Part shown: positions 9,342-18,322 of the stretch, piece after piece
How positions within the stretch are numbered: position 1 is the first letter of the stretch
Layout of the letters: each line of letters starts with the position of its first letter
Source: Pseudomonas oryzihabitans
GTDB lineage: Bacteria; Pseudomonadota; Gammaproteobacteria; Pseudomonadales; Pseudomonadaceae
NCBI RefSeq assembly: GCF_001518815.1
Contig: NZ_CP013987.1
Location: 3,308,501 to 3,372,500 of the forward strand
Reading direction: 5' to 3'
DNA length: 64,000 nucleotides
The notes under the pieces: model-generated
The model's input: the letters and a program-made list of their open reading frames with translations, nothing else
Told to the model about the DNA's origin: nothing
Databases searched by the model: none
Translations under genes and position numbers: made by a program

Positions 9342-10037
9342 TCAGAAGGGCATCAGGGGGCTGCCGAAGAGCTGGCTCAGCCAGCCCGGCTGACTGGCAT
9401 CGGCGAAGGCGCCGGTACCCGAATAGGTGATACGTGCATCGGCTACGCGGGTAGAGGACACGGTGTTGTCGGTGGCGATGTCGTCGGCGCGGACCATGCC
9501 CTGGATGCGCATGAGTTCGTTGCCGGTGTTGAGGGTCAACCACTTCTCGCCACGCACTACCAGGATGCCATTGGGCAGCACTTCGGCGATGGTCACGGTC
9601 AGCGAGCCGGACAGGCTGTTGCCCTGGGCCGCCGTGGACTTGCCGGTGTTGGAGCGGTTACCGGAGAAACCGGCGTCCAGACTCAAGTCGCCATCGGCCA
9701 GCGGATTGGGAATCTTCGGCTTGGCGCCGAACAGCGAAGTCAGCCCAAGGGTCGCCTTGGTGTTCTTCGCGATGTCGGAACTGGCGTTCTTGCTGGCCTG
9801 GGTCCGCTCCTGCAGGGTGATGGTGATGATGTCGCCGATGCGGAAAGCCTTGCGGTCGGTATAGAGATTCTGCTCGAACCCCGACTGGAAGATGGCGCCG
9901 TTGTTTTGCGCCGCTGGCACCGGGGTACGCGGTAGCACCGGGGCGTAGTAGGGATCGTCCGGCTTGGCTGCCGGGGCTACGCATCCTGCGAGTACGAGCG
10001 CTCCCAGGAGCGGGGCGACGGCGAATAGAGGTTTCAT
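9342..10037 (-). CDS. flgH: Flagellar L-ring lipoprotein FlgH
   Basis: 231 residues. The signal peptide ends in a lipobox (LVLAGC, cysteine near residue 18), so the mature protein is a lipoprotein forming the outer-membrane L-ring. The region [28 protein letters not shown] (in outline) and the C-terminal [22 protein letters not shown] are conserved in FlgH. The start at 10037 is chosen because GAGGA precedes it by eight bases. A GTG at 10052 overlaps that site and would add five residues in front of the signal peptide. flgG is seven bases further upstream than the longer start. Confidence 0.96.
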   Translation of the reverse strand: MKPLFAVAPLLGALVLAGCVAPAAKPDDPYYAPVLPRTPVPAAQNNGAIFQSGFEQNLYTDRKAFRIGDIITITLQERTQASKNASSDIAKNTKATLGLTSLFGAKPKIPNPLADGDLSLDAGFSGNRSNTGKSTAAQGNSLSGSLTVTIAEVLPNGILVVRGEKWLTLNTGNELMRIQGMVRADDIATDNTVSSTRVADARITYSGTGAFADASQPGWLSQLFGSPLMPF

Positions 10038-10058
10038 GGAGCGCGTCCTCACAGGGGA

Positions 10059-10844
10059 TTAGAGCTGCTGGGTAACGAAGCCGAGCATCTGATCGGCGGT
10101 GGAAATGACCTTGGAGTTCATCTCGTAGGCGCGCTGGGTGGTGATCATGTTCACCAGCTCCTCGACCGTGCTCACGTTGGAGTTTTCCAGGGTGCTCTGC
10201 AGCACGGTGCCAAGGCCGTTCAAGCCCGGGGTACCGACCTGAGGCGCGCCGCTGGACGCGGTCTCGCTGAACAGGTTCTGGCCCACGGCCTGGAGGCCGC
10301 CCGGGTTGACGAACTGGGCGATCTGCAGGTTGCCGATGACCTGGGGCGCGGCCTGGCCGGCGGTGGTGACCGACACGGTGCCGTCTTCGCCGACGGTGAA
10401 GGTCTTGGTATCGGCAGGCAGCACGATGGCAGGCTGCAGTGCGAAGCCATTGGCGGTGACCAGCTGGCCATCGGCATTGAGGTGAAAGGTGCCGTCACGG
10501 GTGTAGTTGATGGTCCCGTCGGGCATGGTCACCTGGAAGAAGCCATCGCCGTTGACCGCCATGTCCAGCGGCTGGTCGGTGGTCTGCAGCGAACCCTCGG
10601 TGAAGTTCTTTTGGGTGCCGACGATGCGCACACCGGTACCCAGCTGCAGACCGGAGGGAAGCTGGTTGTCCTGGGTGGACTGGGCACCGGGCTGACGGCG
10701 GATCTGGTACAGCAGGTCCTGGAATTCGGCGCGGTCGCGCTTGAAGCCCGTGGTGGACACGTTGGCCAGGTTGTTGGAGATGGTGGTGAGGTTCATGTCC
10801 TGGGCGGACAGACCGGTCTTGGCGACCCACAGTGACGACATCAT
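10059..10844 (-). CDS. flgG: Distal rod protein FlgG
   Basis: 261 residues, the usual FlgG length. It forms the distal rod. The N terminus carries DMNLTTISNNLANVSTTGFK, the rod-protein motif, followed by FQDLLYQIRRQPGAQ, the FlgG-specific stretch that stiffens the rod compared with the hook. The C-terminal helix (NVSTVEELVNMITTQRAYEMNSKVI in outline) is typical. A GAGGA ribosome-binding site precedes the ATG. It sits 46 bases downstream of flgF and 21 bases upstream of flgH. Confidence 0.97.
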   Translation of the reverse strand: MMSSLWVAKTGLSAQDMNLTTISNNLANVSTTGFKRDRAEFQDLLYQIRRQPGAQSTQDNQLPSGLQLGTGVRIVGTQKNFTEGSLQTTDQPLDMAVNGDGFFQVTMPDGTINYTRDGTFHLNADGQLVTANGFALQPAIVLPADTKTFTVGEDGTVSVTTAGQAAPQVIGNLQIAQFVNPGGLQAVGQNLFSETASSGAPQVGTPGLNGLGTVLQSTLENSNVSTVEELVNMITTQRAYEMNSKVISTADQMLGFVTQQL

Positions 10845-10890
10845 GCTGGTATTCCTCGAAGTGCCGGTTTTACGTCGGCGCTAGCCGTTA

Positions 10891-11634
10891 TCAGGAGAAT
10901 TGCAAAACCTTTGCCATCGCCGCGTCGTTGTCTTCCGCGCTGCGCATCATCTTTACCTGCAGCTCGAACTGGCGGGACAGCGACAGGATCGAGGTCATCT
11001 CCTCCGCCGCATTGACGTTGCTTGACTCGACGAAGCCGGAGACCAGGGAGACGTTGGCATCCATGGGCGGCGCCGCCTGCCCCTGCTTCATGTGCAGCAG
11101 GCCATCGAGCCCCTTTTCCATCTGCTTGGTATCGGGATTGACCAACTTGATGCGGTCGACCTGAGCCAGGGCGTTGGCTGCCTGGCCCGAACCGCGCACG
11201 GTGATGCTGCCGTCCTGACCGATTTCCACCTTGGAGGCAGGCGGCACGGCGATGGGACCGCCATTGCCGAGCACCGGCAAACCGCTGCCGGTCCGCAGCA
11301 TGCCAAGGGGGTCGATCTGCAGGCTGGAGGTGCGCACGTAGGCCTCCTTGCCGGAGGGATCCTGGACCGCGACGAAGCCCGGCCCCTGGATGGCCACGTC
11401 CAGGTCACGGCCCGTCTCCTGCAGCGCGCCAGGGGTGAAGTCCGTCGCCGGCCGCTCACTCATGGAGTAGACGCGCGACGGCATGGTCTCGCCGAACACC
11501 TGCATCGAGCGCGCCTGTTCGAGATCCTTGCGGAATCCCGAAGTCGAGACGTTGGCCAGGTTGTTGGCGTGGGCGCGCTGGGCCATCTCGTTCTGGCTGG
11601 CGCCGGTCATGGCGACGTACAGCAGCTTGTCCAT
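10891..11634 (-). CDS. flgF: Proximal rod protein FlgF
   Basis: 247 residues. The N terminus (MDKLLYVAMTGASQNEMAQRAHANNLANVSTSGF in outline) and C terminus (NVNAAEEMTSILSLSRQFELQVKMM) match FlgF. It is the first gene of its transcription unit: a GGAGGA ribosome-binding site is present, and a sigma-54 promoter lies about 55 bases upstream, after the flgE terminator. It is placed in the rod between the MS-ring side and FlgG. Confidence 0.97.
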   Translation of the reverse strand: MDKLLYVAMTGASQNEMAQRAHANNLANVSTSGFRKDLEQARSMQVFGETMPSRVYSMSERPATDFTPGALQETGRDLDVAIQGPGFVAVQDPSGKEAYVRTSSLQIDPLGMLRTGSGLPVLGNGGPIAVPPASKVEIGQDGSITVRGSGQAANALAQVDRIKLVNPDTKQMEKGLDGLLHMKQGQAAPPMDANVSLVSGFVESSNVNAAEEMTSILSLSRQFELQVKMMRSAEDNDAAMAKVLQFS

Positions 11635-11687
11635 CTGATCCTCCGACGGCGGCAGATTGCCGCCAAGCTTGCGTTCGGAGGTTCTTT

Positions 11688-11703
11688 AGCAAGCCCCGTT
11701 CCA
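11688..11703 (-). promoter_or_regulatory. Sigma-54 promoter of flgFGHIJKL
   Basis: On the minus strand this reads TGGAACGGGGCTTGCT, matching the RpoN consensus TGGMACG-N4-TTGCW with GG and GC ten bases apart. It lies between the flgE terminator and the flgF start, as expected for FleQ/FleR-dependent class III flagellar promoters in Pseudomonas. Confidence 0.88.
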
Positions 11704-11742
11704 GAAACTTAAAACCCTTTAAAATCAGTAGCCTGAAAATAG

Positions 11743-11762
11743 AAAAACCTCCCGAGGGAGGC
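11743..11762 (-). terminator. Intrinsic terminator after flgE
   Basis: On the minus strand the hairpin CCTCCCTCGGGAGG is followed directly by TTTTT. It lies about 40 bases after the flgE stop and ahead of the flgF promoter, separating the flgBCDE and flgFGHIJKL units. Confidence 0.8.
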
Positions 11763-11803
11763 TTTTCCTGACGCCGAAGCGGCAAGCCGTCAGAGAAACG
11801 ACA

Positions 11804-13327
11804 TCAACGCAGGTTGATGATGGTCTGGGTAATGGCGTTCTCGGTCTCGATGGTCTTGGCGTTGGCCTGGTAGTTGCGCTGCGCCACGATCATGTCGACC
11901 AGCTCGGTGGAGATGTCCACGTTGGACGCTTCCAGGGCACCGGACTGCAGCGAACCGAGGGTCCCGGCTCGGGGCGTTCCCACTACCGGCTGACCAGACT
12001 CCGCGGACTCGGTCCAGGAGGTCTTGCCCATGGGCGTCAAACCCTGGACGTTGGCGAAGTTGGCCAGGATCACCTGTCCCTGCACCTTGGACTGACCATT
12101 GGTGTAGCGAGCGAAGATCTGGCCGGTATCGTCGATTTCCAGGCCGGATAGCTGCCCAGTGGTGTAACCGTCCTGATTGACGCTGTTCACCGCGAAGGCA
12201 GTGGAGAATTGCGTCGAGCCCCGCGGATCGAAGGTGAAACCGCCAGTATTGCCCAGGGCACCGTTCCAGCTGTAGTTGGCCGGGTTGCCGCCATCGGAGA
12301 TCGCCGGGATCCAGCCACTGCCGCTCGAGCCGCTAGGATCGGCGGCGAAGGTGATGATGTTGGTCTTCGGATCGACCGAGACTCCCGACGAAGACGAGGT
12401 CACGCTGCTCAGCTTGCCAGCGGCATCGAAGGTCACGCCAAAGCTCTGCGGCTGGGTACCGTAGGCGGCCACGGCCGCAGCTACCGACGCCGGTGTCGCG
12501 CCAGCCGCCGCGGCAGCGTTGCTGGCGATGTTCTTCACCTGGGGCGTTGCCCCGGACATGTTGTTGACCGCATTGGCGACACTGTTGGCAGTGGCACCGG
12601 CAACCCCGGCTGCGGTGTTGGCGGTCTTGGTGGCGATACCGGGATCCAACGGGTTGCGTCCGTCGATCAGCACCTGCATGGACCACTGGTTGGTCGCCGG
12701 CGCCGGCGCCTTGACGAAGTATTGCGACATGACGTGCGAGTTGCCCTGGCTGTCATAGATGTTCAGCGAGGTCGAGGAGTTGTAGGTCTTCGGATCCGAG
12801 GGATCGAAAGGCGTCAGCGTCGGGGGCGTACTGGTCGAGTTCAGGTTGAACTGCTGAGCGATCTGGGTAGTGGACTTGGGTGCCTGGCTGGCAGTCTCGA
12901 CACGCAGGTCGCTGCGCACGCCGGGCTGCAGCAGCCCCTGCGCATTGGTGGTGTAGCCCTGCAGCTTGTAGCCATTGTTATCGACGATGAAACCGTTCTT
13001 GTCGGTACCGAAGTAACCGGCACGGGTGTACTGGACGGCGCCGTTGTTGCTGGTCATGAAGAAGCCGTTGCCATTGATGCCCATGTCCAGGGCATTCTGG
13101 GTGGAGTCGATGGTGCCCTGGTTGAACAGTTGCCCAACGTTGCCCAGCAGCACACCGCTACCTTGAGCATTCTTGCCAGTGCCCAGTACGGAGGCCGCAT
13201 ACAGATCCTGGAACTCCGCCCGTGACTGCTTGAAGCCGACGGTGCTGGCGTTGGCGATGTTGTTGCCGGTGATGTTGAGGTCACTGGACGCGGCCTTGAT
13301 GCCGCTCAAACCGATATTGAAAGACAT
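11804..13327 (-). CDS. flgE: Flagellar hook protein FlgE
   Basis: 507 residues, longer than the roughly 460 I recall for P. aeruginosa FlgE. The N terminus ([33 protein letters not shown] in outline) and C-terminal helix ([25 protein letters not shown]) are the hook D0/D1 pair. Residues about 232-289 are a low-complexity Ala/Asn/Val-rich stretch in the outer domain that probably accounts for the extra length. FlgE polymerises into the curved hook after export. It is the last gene of flgBCDE. A GAGGA site precedes the ATG, and an intrinsic terminator follows the stop. Confidence 0.97.
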   Translation of the reverse strand: MSFNIGLSGIKAASSDLNITGNNIANASTVGFKQSRAEFQDLYAASVLGTGKNAQGSGVLLGNVGQLFNQGTIDSTQNALDMGINGNGFFMTSNNGAVQYTRAGYFGTDKNGFIVDNNGYKLQGYTTNAQGLLQPGVRSDLRVETASQAPKSTTQIAQQFNLNSTSTPPTLTPFDPSDPKTYNSSTSLNIYDSQGNSHVMSQYFVKAPAPATNQWSMQVLIDGRNPLDPGIATKTANTAAGVAGATANSVANAVNNMSGATPQVKNIASNAAAAAGATPASVAAAVAAYGTQPQSFGVTFDAAGKLSSVTSSSSGVSVDPKTNIITFAADPSGSSGSGWIPAISDGGNPANYSWNGALGNTGGFTFDPRGSTQFSTAFAVNSVNQDGYTTGQLSGLEIDDTGQIFARYTNGQSKVQGQVILANFANVQGLTPMGKTSWTESAESGQPVVGTPRAGTLGSLQSGALEASNVDISTELVDMIVAQRNYQANAKTIETENAITQTIINLR

Positions 13328-13353
13328 GCTGGATTCCTCTTGTGTGCCGCGCC

Positions 13354-14064
13354 TTACTGGCCGACCGCCTGGACTTTGGAGATACCGATGCTGCCGACGC
13401 CGGCAAGGTTGAGTGTCATTTCGCCGCCGTTCTGCCCCAGCGTCACGCTGTCGACATTGGCCGGCAAACTGGTTTTCATGGCCTCGGTCTTGCCATCCAC
13501 ACTGGCCTGGGCCTCGAAGCGATACGTACCGGCATCCAGCTTCTTGCCGCTGGCATCGGTACCGTCCCAGGTGAAGTTCACCAGACCACTGGTTTGCTGC
13601 CCCAGATTCAAGCGGTTCACCTGGTTGCCAGTAGTGTCATAGACGTTGACCCAGACGTTCGGGCTGGACGCCGTCAGGTTGAGCGCGCCCTTGAAGTCCT
13701 CGCTGGTATCCACCTTGACCTTGTCGCTATCGACGATCACCTTGCGGCCGACCAGAGTAGACGCCTGCAGTGCCTGGGAGGACTGACTACCGGAGAGGAT
13801 CGAGCCGACGCTGGTGTTGAGGTTGGTGATGCCCTCAACGGTACTGAACTGCGCCAGCTGGGCGATGAATTCGCCGTTACCCTGGGGCTCCAGCGGATTC
13901 TGGTTGTTCATCTGGGCGACCATCAGCTTGAGGAACTCGTCCTTGCCGAGCTTGCCGCCCTTCTTGCCGTCGCTGGCAGTCGTCTCAGCGGTAGTGCCTG
14001 TCTTGTTGATCGAGTACTTGTCGAGTACCGATTGAGCGGTGGAGTTGGTCGTACTGATGGCCAT
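13354..14064 (-). CDS. flgD: Hook-cap / hook assembly protein FlgD
   Basis: 236 residues. The conserved core [20 protein letters not shown] near residues 41-60 is the FlgD signature. The C-terminal part ([22 protein letters not shown] in outline) is the FLgD tudor-like/Ig-like domain. FlgD caps the growing hook and is discarded when HAP proteins arrive. It lies 26 bases upstream of flgE and 12 bases downstream of flgC. Confidence 0.96.
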   Translation of the reverse strand: MAISTTNSTAQSVLDKYSINKTGTTAETTASDGKKGGKLGKDEFLKLMVAQMNNQNPLEPQGNGEFIAQLAQFSTVEGITNLNTSVGSILSGSQSSQALQASTLVGRKVIVDSDKVKVDTSEDFKGALNLTASSPNVWVNVYDTTGNQVNRLNLGQQTSGLVNFTWDGTDASGKKLDAGTYRFEAQASVDGKTEAMKTSLPANVDSVTLGQNGGEMTLNLAGVGSIGISKVQAVGQ

Positions 14065-14076
14065 GGCGCCGATTCC

Positions 14077-14514
14077 TTACTGACCGAGGGTCAGTACCTT
14101 CTGCATCATCTGTTTAGCGGTATTCATCATTTCCGCGTTGGTCTGGAAGGCGCGACTGGCCGAAATCATGTCGGCCATCTCCTCCACCACGTTCACATTG
14201 GGGTAATAGACGTAGCCTTCCTTGTCCGCCATGGGATGATTGGGCTCGTAGCGCTTCTGCACCTCGCTCGGATCCTCGACGATACCCTTGACCTCTACCC
14301 CGACACCGGCCTGGCCCTGGTCGTCGAACAGCGAAGCACCGCCCTGGGCCGCGTTGAACTGGGCAGCGAACACCGGATGCCGTGCCTTGTAGGTCTGATC
14401 GACGCTGGAGGAGACGGAATCGGCGTTGGCCATGTTGCTGGCCACGGTGTTGAGGCGAACGTTCTGGGCGCTCATCCCGCTACCGGCGATGTTGAACAGC
14501 GAACTCAGGGACAT
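14077..14514 (-). CDS. flgC: Proximal rod protein FlgC
   Basis: 145 residues. SLFNIAGSGMSAQNVRLNTVASNMANADS at the N terminus and YPNVNVVEEMADMISASRAFQTNAEMM near the C terminus (both in outline) are the FlgC rod motifs. The stop and flgD start are 12 bases apart, and flgB ends two bases upstream of the flgC start. It is exported through the flagellar type III apparatus and placed in the proximal rod. Confidence 0.97.
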   Translation of the reverse strand: MSLSSLFNIAGSGMSAQNVRLNTVASNMANADSVSSSVDQTYKARHPVFAAQFNAAQGGASLFDDQGQAGVGVEVKGIVEDPSEVQKRYEPNHPMADKEGYVYYPNVNVVEEMADMISASRAFQTNAEMMNTAKQMMQKVLTLGQ

Positions 14515-14516
14515 GG

Positions 14517-14939
14517 CTATTCTCCGCGCAGGGCCGACATCAGCCCCTTGAACTTGCTATTGAGCAGGGTGAAGCTGGCCTGGAAATTCATCGCGTTCTC
14601 GGCGTAGTTGGCCTGCTCGACCTGGGCATCCACGGTGTTCTGGTCCACCGACGGCTGGGTGGGGATGCGATATTTCAGCGCCGCATCGCCCATGCCCATG
14701 TCGAAGCCCTCGGCGGCGATATGGCGGCTGTTGGTGGTTTCCAGCTGATAGTGTCCGGAAGCCCCAGGGGCATTCTTGGCCGCCTGCTCCGCCAGCACGG
14801 CGCTGAAGTCCAGATCCCGCGCCTTGTAGCCTGGGGTATCGGCATTGGCGATGTTGTTGCCCAACACCTCGGCGCGCTGCGAACGGAAATTCAGCGCCTG
14901 CTCGTGCAACCCGAGTGCTTTGTCGAAACTGATGCTCAT
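14517..14939 (-). CDS. flgB: Proximal rod protein FlgB
   Basis: 140 residues. It carries the rod motif LGNNIANADTPGYKARDLDF near residues 27-46. It is the first gene of flgBCDE, with a sigma-54 promoter 36-51 bases upstream. FlgB sits at the base of the rod near FliE. Confidence 0.97.
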   Translation of the reverse strand: MSISFDKALGLHEQALNFRSQRAEVLGNNIANADTPGYKARDLDFSAVLAEQAAKNAPGASGHYQLETTNSRHIAAEGFDMGMGDAALKYRIPTQPSVDQNTVDAQVEQANYAENAMNFQASFTLLNSKFKGLMSALRGE

Positions 14940-14974
14940 GTCGAGAGACCTTTGACGTGGCTTGCAATCGATTT

Positions 14975-14990
14975 AGCAAGGCCCGTGCCA
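14975..14990 (-). promoter_or_regulatory. Sigma-54 promoter of flgBCDE
   Basis: The minus strand reads TGGCACGGGCCTTGCT, a full match to the RpoN consensus TGGCACG-N4-TTGCW. The GC element would place transcription start about 23 bases upstream of the flgB ATG. Confidence 0.92.
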
Positions 14991-15112
14991 GTCTCTAAAA
15001 CCCTTCTAAATCAGGGGTTCCACTCAGGGCGGCAGTCAGAATGGCTGCAAGCGGCAAGGTTTTTCCGCCGCCGTTGCCGGCTACGGGAGCCAGGGCGGCA
15101 AAACTTTGGCGC

Positions 15113-15143
15113 AAAAAGAAAGGGCAGACCTAAGTCTGCCCTT
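15113..15143 (-). terminator. Intrinsic terminator after cheR
   Basis: A perfect ten-base inverted repeat (AAGGGCAGAC / GTCTGCCCTT, four-base loop) is followed on the minus strand by a T-rich run (TTCTTTTT). It lies about 20 bases after the cheR stop and ahead of the flgB promoter. Confidence 0.85.
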
Positions 15144-15163
15144 GGGGATGTCCATGCAATGGC

Positions 15164-15991
15164 CTACTTGGCCTTGTAGATGATGCCCGGATTGCACTGC
15201 ACCATCTGATAGAGATCCGGCAAGCCGTTGAGGGCTTCGGACGCACCCAGGAACAGATAGCCGCCCGGCTTGAGGGTCGCATGGATGCGGGTGAGGATGT
15301 CCTTCTTCACGTCAGCGGAGAAGTAGATCAGCACGTTGCGGCAGAACACCATGTCGAACTTGCCGAGGCTGGCGTAGCTGTCCAATAGATTCAGAGCGCG
15401 AAATTCGATCCGACTGCGAATCGCCGGCTTGACCGCCCAACGATTTGGCTGCAACACGTCGAAGTAGCGCTGCAGGCGTTCCTGGGACAGACCGCGACCA
15501 ATCGCCAGCGAATCGTATTCACCGGACTTCGCCGCAGTGAGAATGGCGCCCGAGAGATCGGTCGCCACGATCTGCATGCCGCCACGCCCCTGCCCTGCCG
15601 CGCTACGCTCGAATTCGTCCATGGTCATGGACAGCGAATAGGGCTCCTGCCCCGAGGAACAGGCCGCCGACCAGACCCGCAGGCGCTGGCCGAAGGTATT
15701 CTTCGTCAACTCCGGCAAGAGGCGGTTCTTGAGCACCTCGAAGGGATAGGTGTCGCGAAACCAGAGGGTTTCGTTGGTCGTCATCGCATCGATGACCTTT
15801 TCCCGCAAACCGCCACGGGGCTGCATCTGGATGCGCTGCACCAACTCCGACAACGTCTTGATCCCCTCGGTCTCCATCAGCTTGTTGAGCCGACTGGAGA
15901 CAAGGTACTGCTTGTTGTCACCGAGCAGGATCCCGCTGGATTTCTCGAGGAAATCACGAAAAAGCACAAAATCCGCGTTGACTGCTGACAC
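15164..15991 (-). CDS. cheR: Chemotaxis protein methyltransferase CheR
   Basis: 275 residues from the GTG at 15991. It transfers methyl groups from SAM to glutamates of chemoreceptors. An N-terminal helical domain (FLEKSSGILLGDNKQYLV...) is followed by the SAM-binding domain with WSAACSSGQEPYSLSM and MVFCRNVLIYFS. The frame extends to a GTG at 16033 directly behind the cheV stop. I prefer 15991 because GGAG precedes it and the protein then begins at the conserved SAVNADF, close to the size of the Pseudomonas homologue. It probably forms a unit with cheV. Confidence 0.92.
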   Translation of the reverse strand: MSAVNADFVLFRDFLEKSSGILLGDNKQYLVSSRLNKLMETEGIKTLSELVQRIQMQPRGGLREKVIDAMTTNETLWFRDTYPFEVLKNRLLPELTKNTFGQRLRVWSAACSSGQEPYSLSMTMDEFERSAAGQGRGGMQIVATDLSGAILTAAKSGEYDSLAIGRGLSQERLQRYFDVLQPNRWAVKPAIRSRIEFRALNLLDSYASLGKFDMVFCRNVLIYFSADVKKDILTRIHATLKPGGYLFLGASEALNGLPDLYQMVQCNPGIIYKAK

Positions 15992-16033
15992 TGCCGCTCC
16001 GCCTTCTGGATACCGGGATAGAGACGCCTTCAC

Positions 16034-16966
16034 CTAGTGACTGTCGACCGCATTGATGCGCTCGGCTACCCGGGAGGCAAGATCATCGGGACGGAACTTG
16101 GCCAGGAAGTCGTCCGCGCCGACCTTCTTGACCATCGCCTGGTTGAAGACGCCGGACAAGGAGGTATGCAGCAGTATATGCACTTTCTGCATTCGCGGAT
16201 CATGACGGATTTCCGCTGTGAGGGTGTAGCCATCCATTTCCGGCATCTCGATGTCGGAAATGATCATCAGCAGCTCCTCTTCCGGACGCTTGCCTTCGTC
16301 GACCATACCCTGCAGGTAATTCAGCGCCTGACGACCGTCATTGAGCGAGATCACCTCTACCCCGACGGTTTCCAGGCAGCGGGTCACCTGCTTGCGCGCC
16401 ACCGAGGAGTCGTCGACGATCAATACCCGCTTGGTGACGGCCTTGGCCTGTACCACGTCGCTGATCACGCCGGCCGATACGGTCTCGACGGACGGTGCCA
16501 CCTCGGAAAGGATCTTTTCCACGTCGATGATCTCGACGAGCTGATTGTCGACCCGGGTGACGGCGGTCAGGTAGTGATCACGACCGGTGCCCTTGGGCGG
16601 CGGATTGATGCCTTCCCAGTTCATGTTGACGATCCGCTCCACCGAACGCACCAGGAAGCCCTGCACCTTGGTGTTGTACTCGGTGATGATCACGAAACAG
16701 TTGTTTATGTCTTCCAGGCCACGGCGACCGGTGGCCATGGCCAGGTCGATGATGGGGAAGGTGCCGCCACGGATGCTGGCCACACCGCGCACCACCGGGC
16801 TCGATTTCGGCATCACGGTGAGCTTGGGGCACTGTAGCACCTCCTTCACCTTGAAGACGTTGATACCGTAGAGCTGCGAGCCGTCCAGTCGGAACAGCAG
16901 CAGCTCCAGACGGTTCTGGCCCACCAGTTGGGTACGTTGGTTGACTGCGTCCAATACACCAGCCAT
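16034..16966 (-). CDS. cheV: Chemotaxis coupling protein CheV
   Basis: 310 residues. The N-terminal CheW-like domain (residues ~20-160) contains LLLFRLDGSQLYGINVFKVKEVL (in outline). The C-terminal receiver domain has the acidic pocket at VLIVDDSS, the likely phosphorylated aspartate in IISDIEMPEMDG, and the conserved lysine region in FLAKFRPDDL. It couples receptors to CheA and adapts through phosphorylation. The gene is divergent from flgA and upstream of cheR, the order seen next to flgAMN in Pseudomonas. Confidence 0.95.
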   Translation of the reverse strand: MAGVLDAVNQRTQLVGQNRLELLLFRLDGSQLYGINVFKVKEVLQCPKLTVMPKSSPVVRGVASIRGGTFPIIDLAMATGRRGLEDINNCFVIITEYNTKVQGFLVRSVERIVNMNWEGINPPPKGTGRDHYLTAVTRVDNQLVEIIDVEKILSEVAPSVETVSAGVISDVVQAKAVTKRVLIVDDSSVARKQVTRCLETVGVEVISLNDGRQALNYLQGMVDEGKRPEEELLMIISDIEMPEMDGYTLTAEIRHDPRMQKVHILLHTSLSGVFNQAMVKKVGADDFLAKFRPDDLASRVAERINAVDSH

Positions 16967-17006
16967 TTGGCGACTCCTCTCGTTGCCTCGGACCGGTTGG
17001 AAAACT

Positions 17007-17022
17007 CGGCACAGGGCTTGCT
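17007..17022 (+). promoter_or_regulatory. Sigma-54 promoter of flgA
   Basis: CGGCACAGGGCTTGCT has GG and GC with ten bases between them and the TTGCT box, close to the RpoN consensus but with C for T at the first position and A for G at the seventh. It predicts transcription from about 17033, two bases before the first possible flgA ATG. Confidence 0.7.
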
Positions 17023-17064
17023 TAGATGTGACTCATGAAGATCGAAGCGACGTGTTTCCGACCT

Positions 17065-17793
17065 ATGAAAACCTCTTGCCGCTGGGCTGCGAATCTCATG
17101 TTGATCCTGGCATGCCTGGGCGGAAAGGCCTATGCAGAAGGCGACTACACCTCATCTGACGAACTTATCGGCGCTGTCGAAAGTTTTCTTGAGGAGCGCG
17201 TGCAGGAATATTTACTGGACACCCATTCCGACGCCCGCCATGAAACCCAGATCAACTCCCTTGATCCCCGCCTGCGCCTCGCCGCCTGCGACAAACCTCT
17301 GACGCTGTCGCAACAAGGTACTCCTGCGCCGGTGGGCCGGATCAACGTCAAGGTACGGTGTGAAGGTAGTAGTCCCTGGACGGTGTTCGTGCCAGCCCAG
17401 GTCAAGCTCTATCGCCCCGTGGTCGTCACCTTGCAGCCCCTTCTACGCGGCACGGTGCTGGACACGAGCAACATAGCCCTGGTCGAACGGGATGTCGGGA
17501 CGCTGACACAGGGCTATCTCACCAGCCTGGAACAGGCGATCGGGACCCAGCTGAAACGTCAGGTGGTCAGCGAGCAGGTGCTGGCGCCCTCCTTTATCGA
17601 GCAGGCCGAACTCATTCGCAAGGGCGAACAGGTGGTCATCAATGCCCGCAGCGCCTCCTTCAGTATTCGCATGCAGGGTGAAGCCCTGTCCAATGGCGCC
17701 AAGGACGAGGAGATTCGGGTACGGAATCTGAGCTCCAACCGGGTGATTCGCGGTCGGGTGGTCGATCAGGGACAGGTGGAGGTAGCGCTTTAG
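17065..17793 (+). CDS. flgA: Flagellar P-ring assembly chaperone FlgA
   Basis: 242 residues from the ATG at 17065. A Sec signal peptide (WAANLMLILACLGGKAYA) is followed by the FlgA/SAF domain, with PLLRGTVLDTSNIALVERDVG in the middle and the C-terminal ITARSASFSIRMQGEALSNGAKDEEIRVRN-like region (partly quoted). It helps FlgI assemble into the P-ring in the periplasm. An upstream ATG at 17035 would add ten residues. I prefer 17065 because the sigma-54 promoter would start the mRNA at about 17033, leaving almost no leader for the first ATG. Neither start has a clear Shine-Dalgarno sequence, so the choice is uncertain. Confidence 0.9.
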   Translation: MKTSCRWAANLMLILACLGGKAYAEGDYTSSDELIGAVESFLEERVQEYLLDTHSDARHETQINSLDPRLRLAACDKPLTLSQQGTPAPVGRINVKVRCEGSSPWTVFVPAQVKLYRPVVVTLQPLLRGTVLDTSNIALVERDVGTLTQGYLTSLEQAIGTQLKRQVVSEQVLAPSFIEQAELIRKGEQVVINARSASFSIRMQGEALSNGAKDEEIRVRNLSSNRVIRGRVVDQGQVEVAL

Positions 17794-17887
17794 CGAAGGA
17801 GCCAAAAGAGGTACCTTGAACGTCCGCCTCCTGAACCTCTGCTTTCCATCCTGTCGAAGGATGTGAACCGGCGCACAGGTCTACGGC

Positions 17888-17914
17888 TAAAGTTTCGGCG
17901 GGGTACGCCGATAA
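17888..17914 (+). promoter_or_regulatory. FliA (sigma-28) promoter of flgM
   Basis: TAAAGTTT, an 11-base spacer, then GCCGATAA: an exact match to the FliA consensus. It lies 40 bases upstream of the flgM ATG, giving FlgM the classical feedback on its own sigma factor. Confidence 0.93.
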
Positions 17915-17953
17915 GCCGGGTATGCGAACGAGACGACACGAGGATCTCCACTC

Positions 17954-18262
17954 ATGGCTCTAGATATCAATCGCCTGAATTCGTCCTCTACTGCGGGCAT
18001 AGGCAATACCAAGGCCGCGTCCACCAAGGATGTGTCCACGGCTCAAACCAGCGACGTCAAGGCTACCAAGAGCACCGCCTCCGGCGAGTCGGTCAGCTTG
18101 AGCGCCGAAGCCAAGCAACTGAGCTCCCTGACGGCTGGGCTCAAGGATCTGCCGGTGGTCGACAGTGACAAGGTCAGCCGCCTGAAACAGGCCATCGCCG
18201 ATGGCTCCTACAAGGTCGACAGCCAGAAGGTGGCCGACAAGCTGATGGCGTTCGAGTCCTGA
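17954..18262 (+). CDS. flgM: Anti-sigma-28 factor FlgM
   Basis: 102 residues. A disordered Ser/Thr/Lys-rich N-terminal half is followed by the FlgM core: [15 protein letters not shown] and [32 protein letters not shown] (in outline), the helices that bind FliA. Export through the finished hook releases FliA. It is transcribed from its own FliA promoter, with flgN 60 bases downstream. Confidence 0.96.
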   Translation: MALDINRLNSSSTAGIGNTKAASTKDVSTAQTSDVKATKSTASGESVSLSAEAKQLSSLTAGLKDLPVVDSDKVSRLKQAIADGSYKVDSQKVADKLMAFES

Positions 18263-18322
18263 CGCCCGGTTCGGCATGGCCTTCCTGACGATCGCAACTA
18301 AGGTTCGAACGGAAAACGCGCC

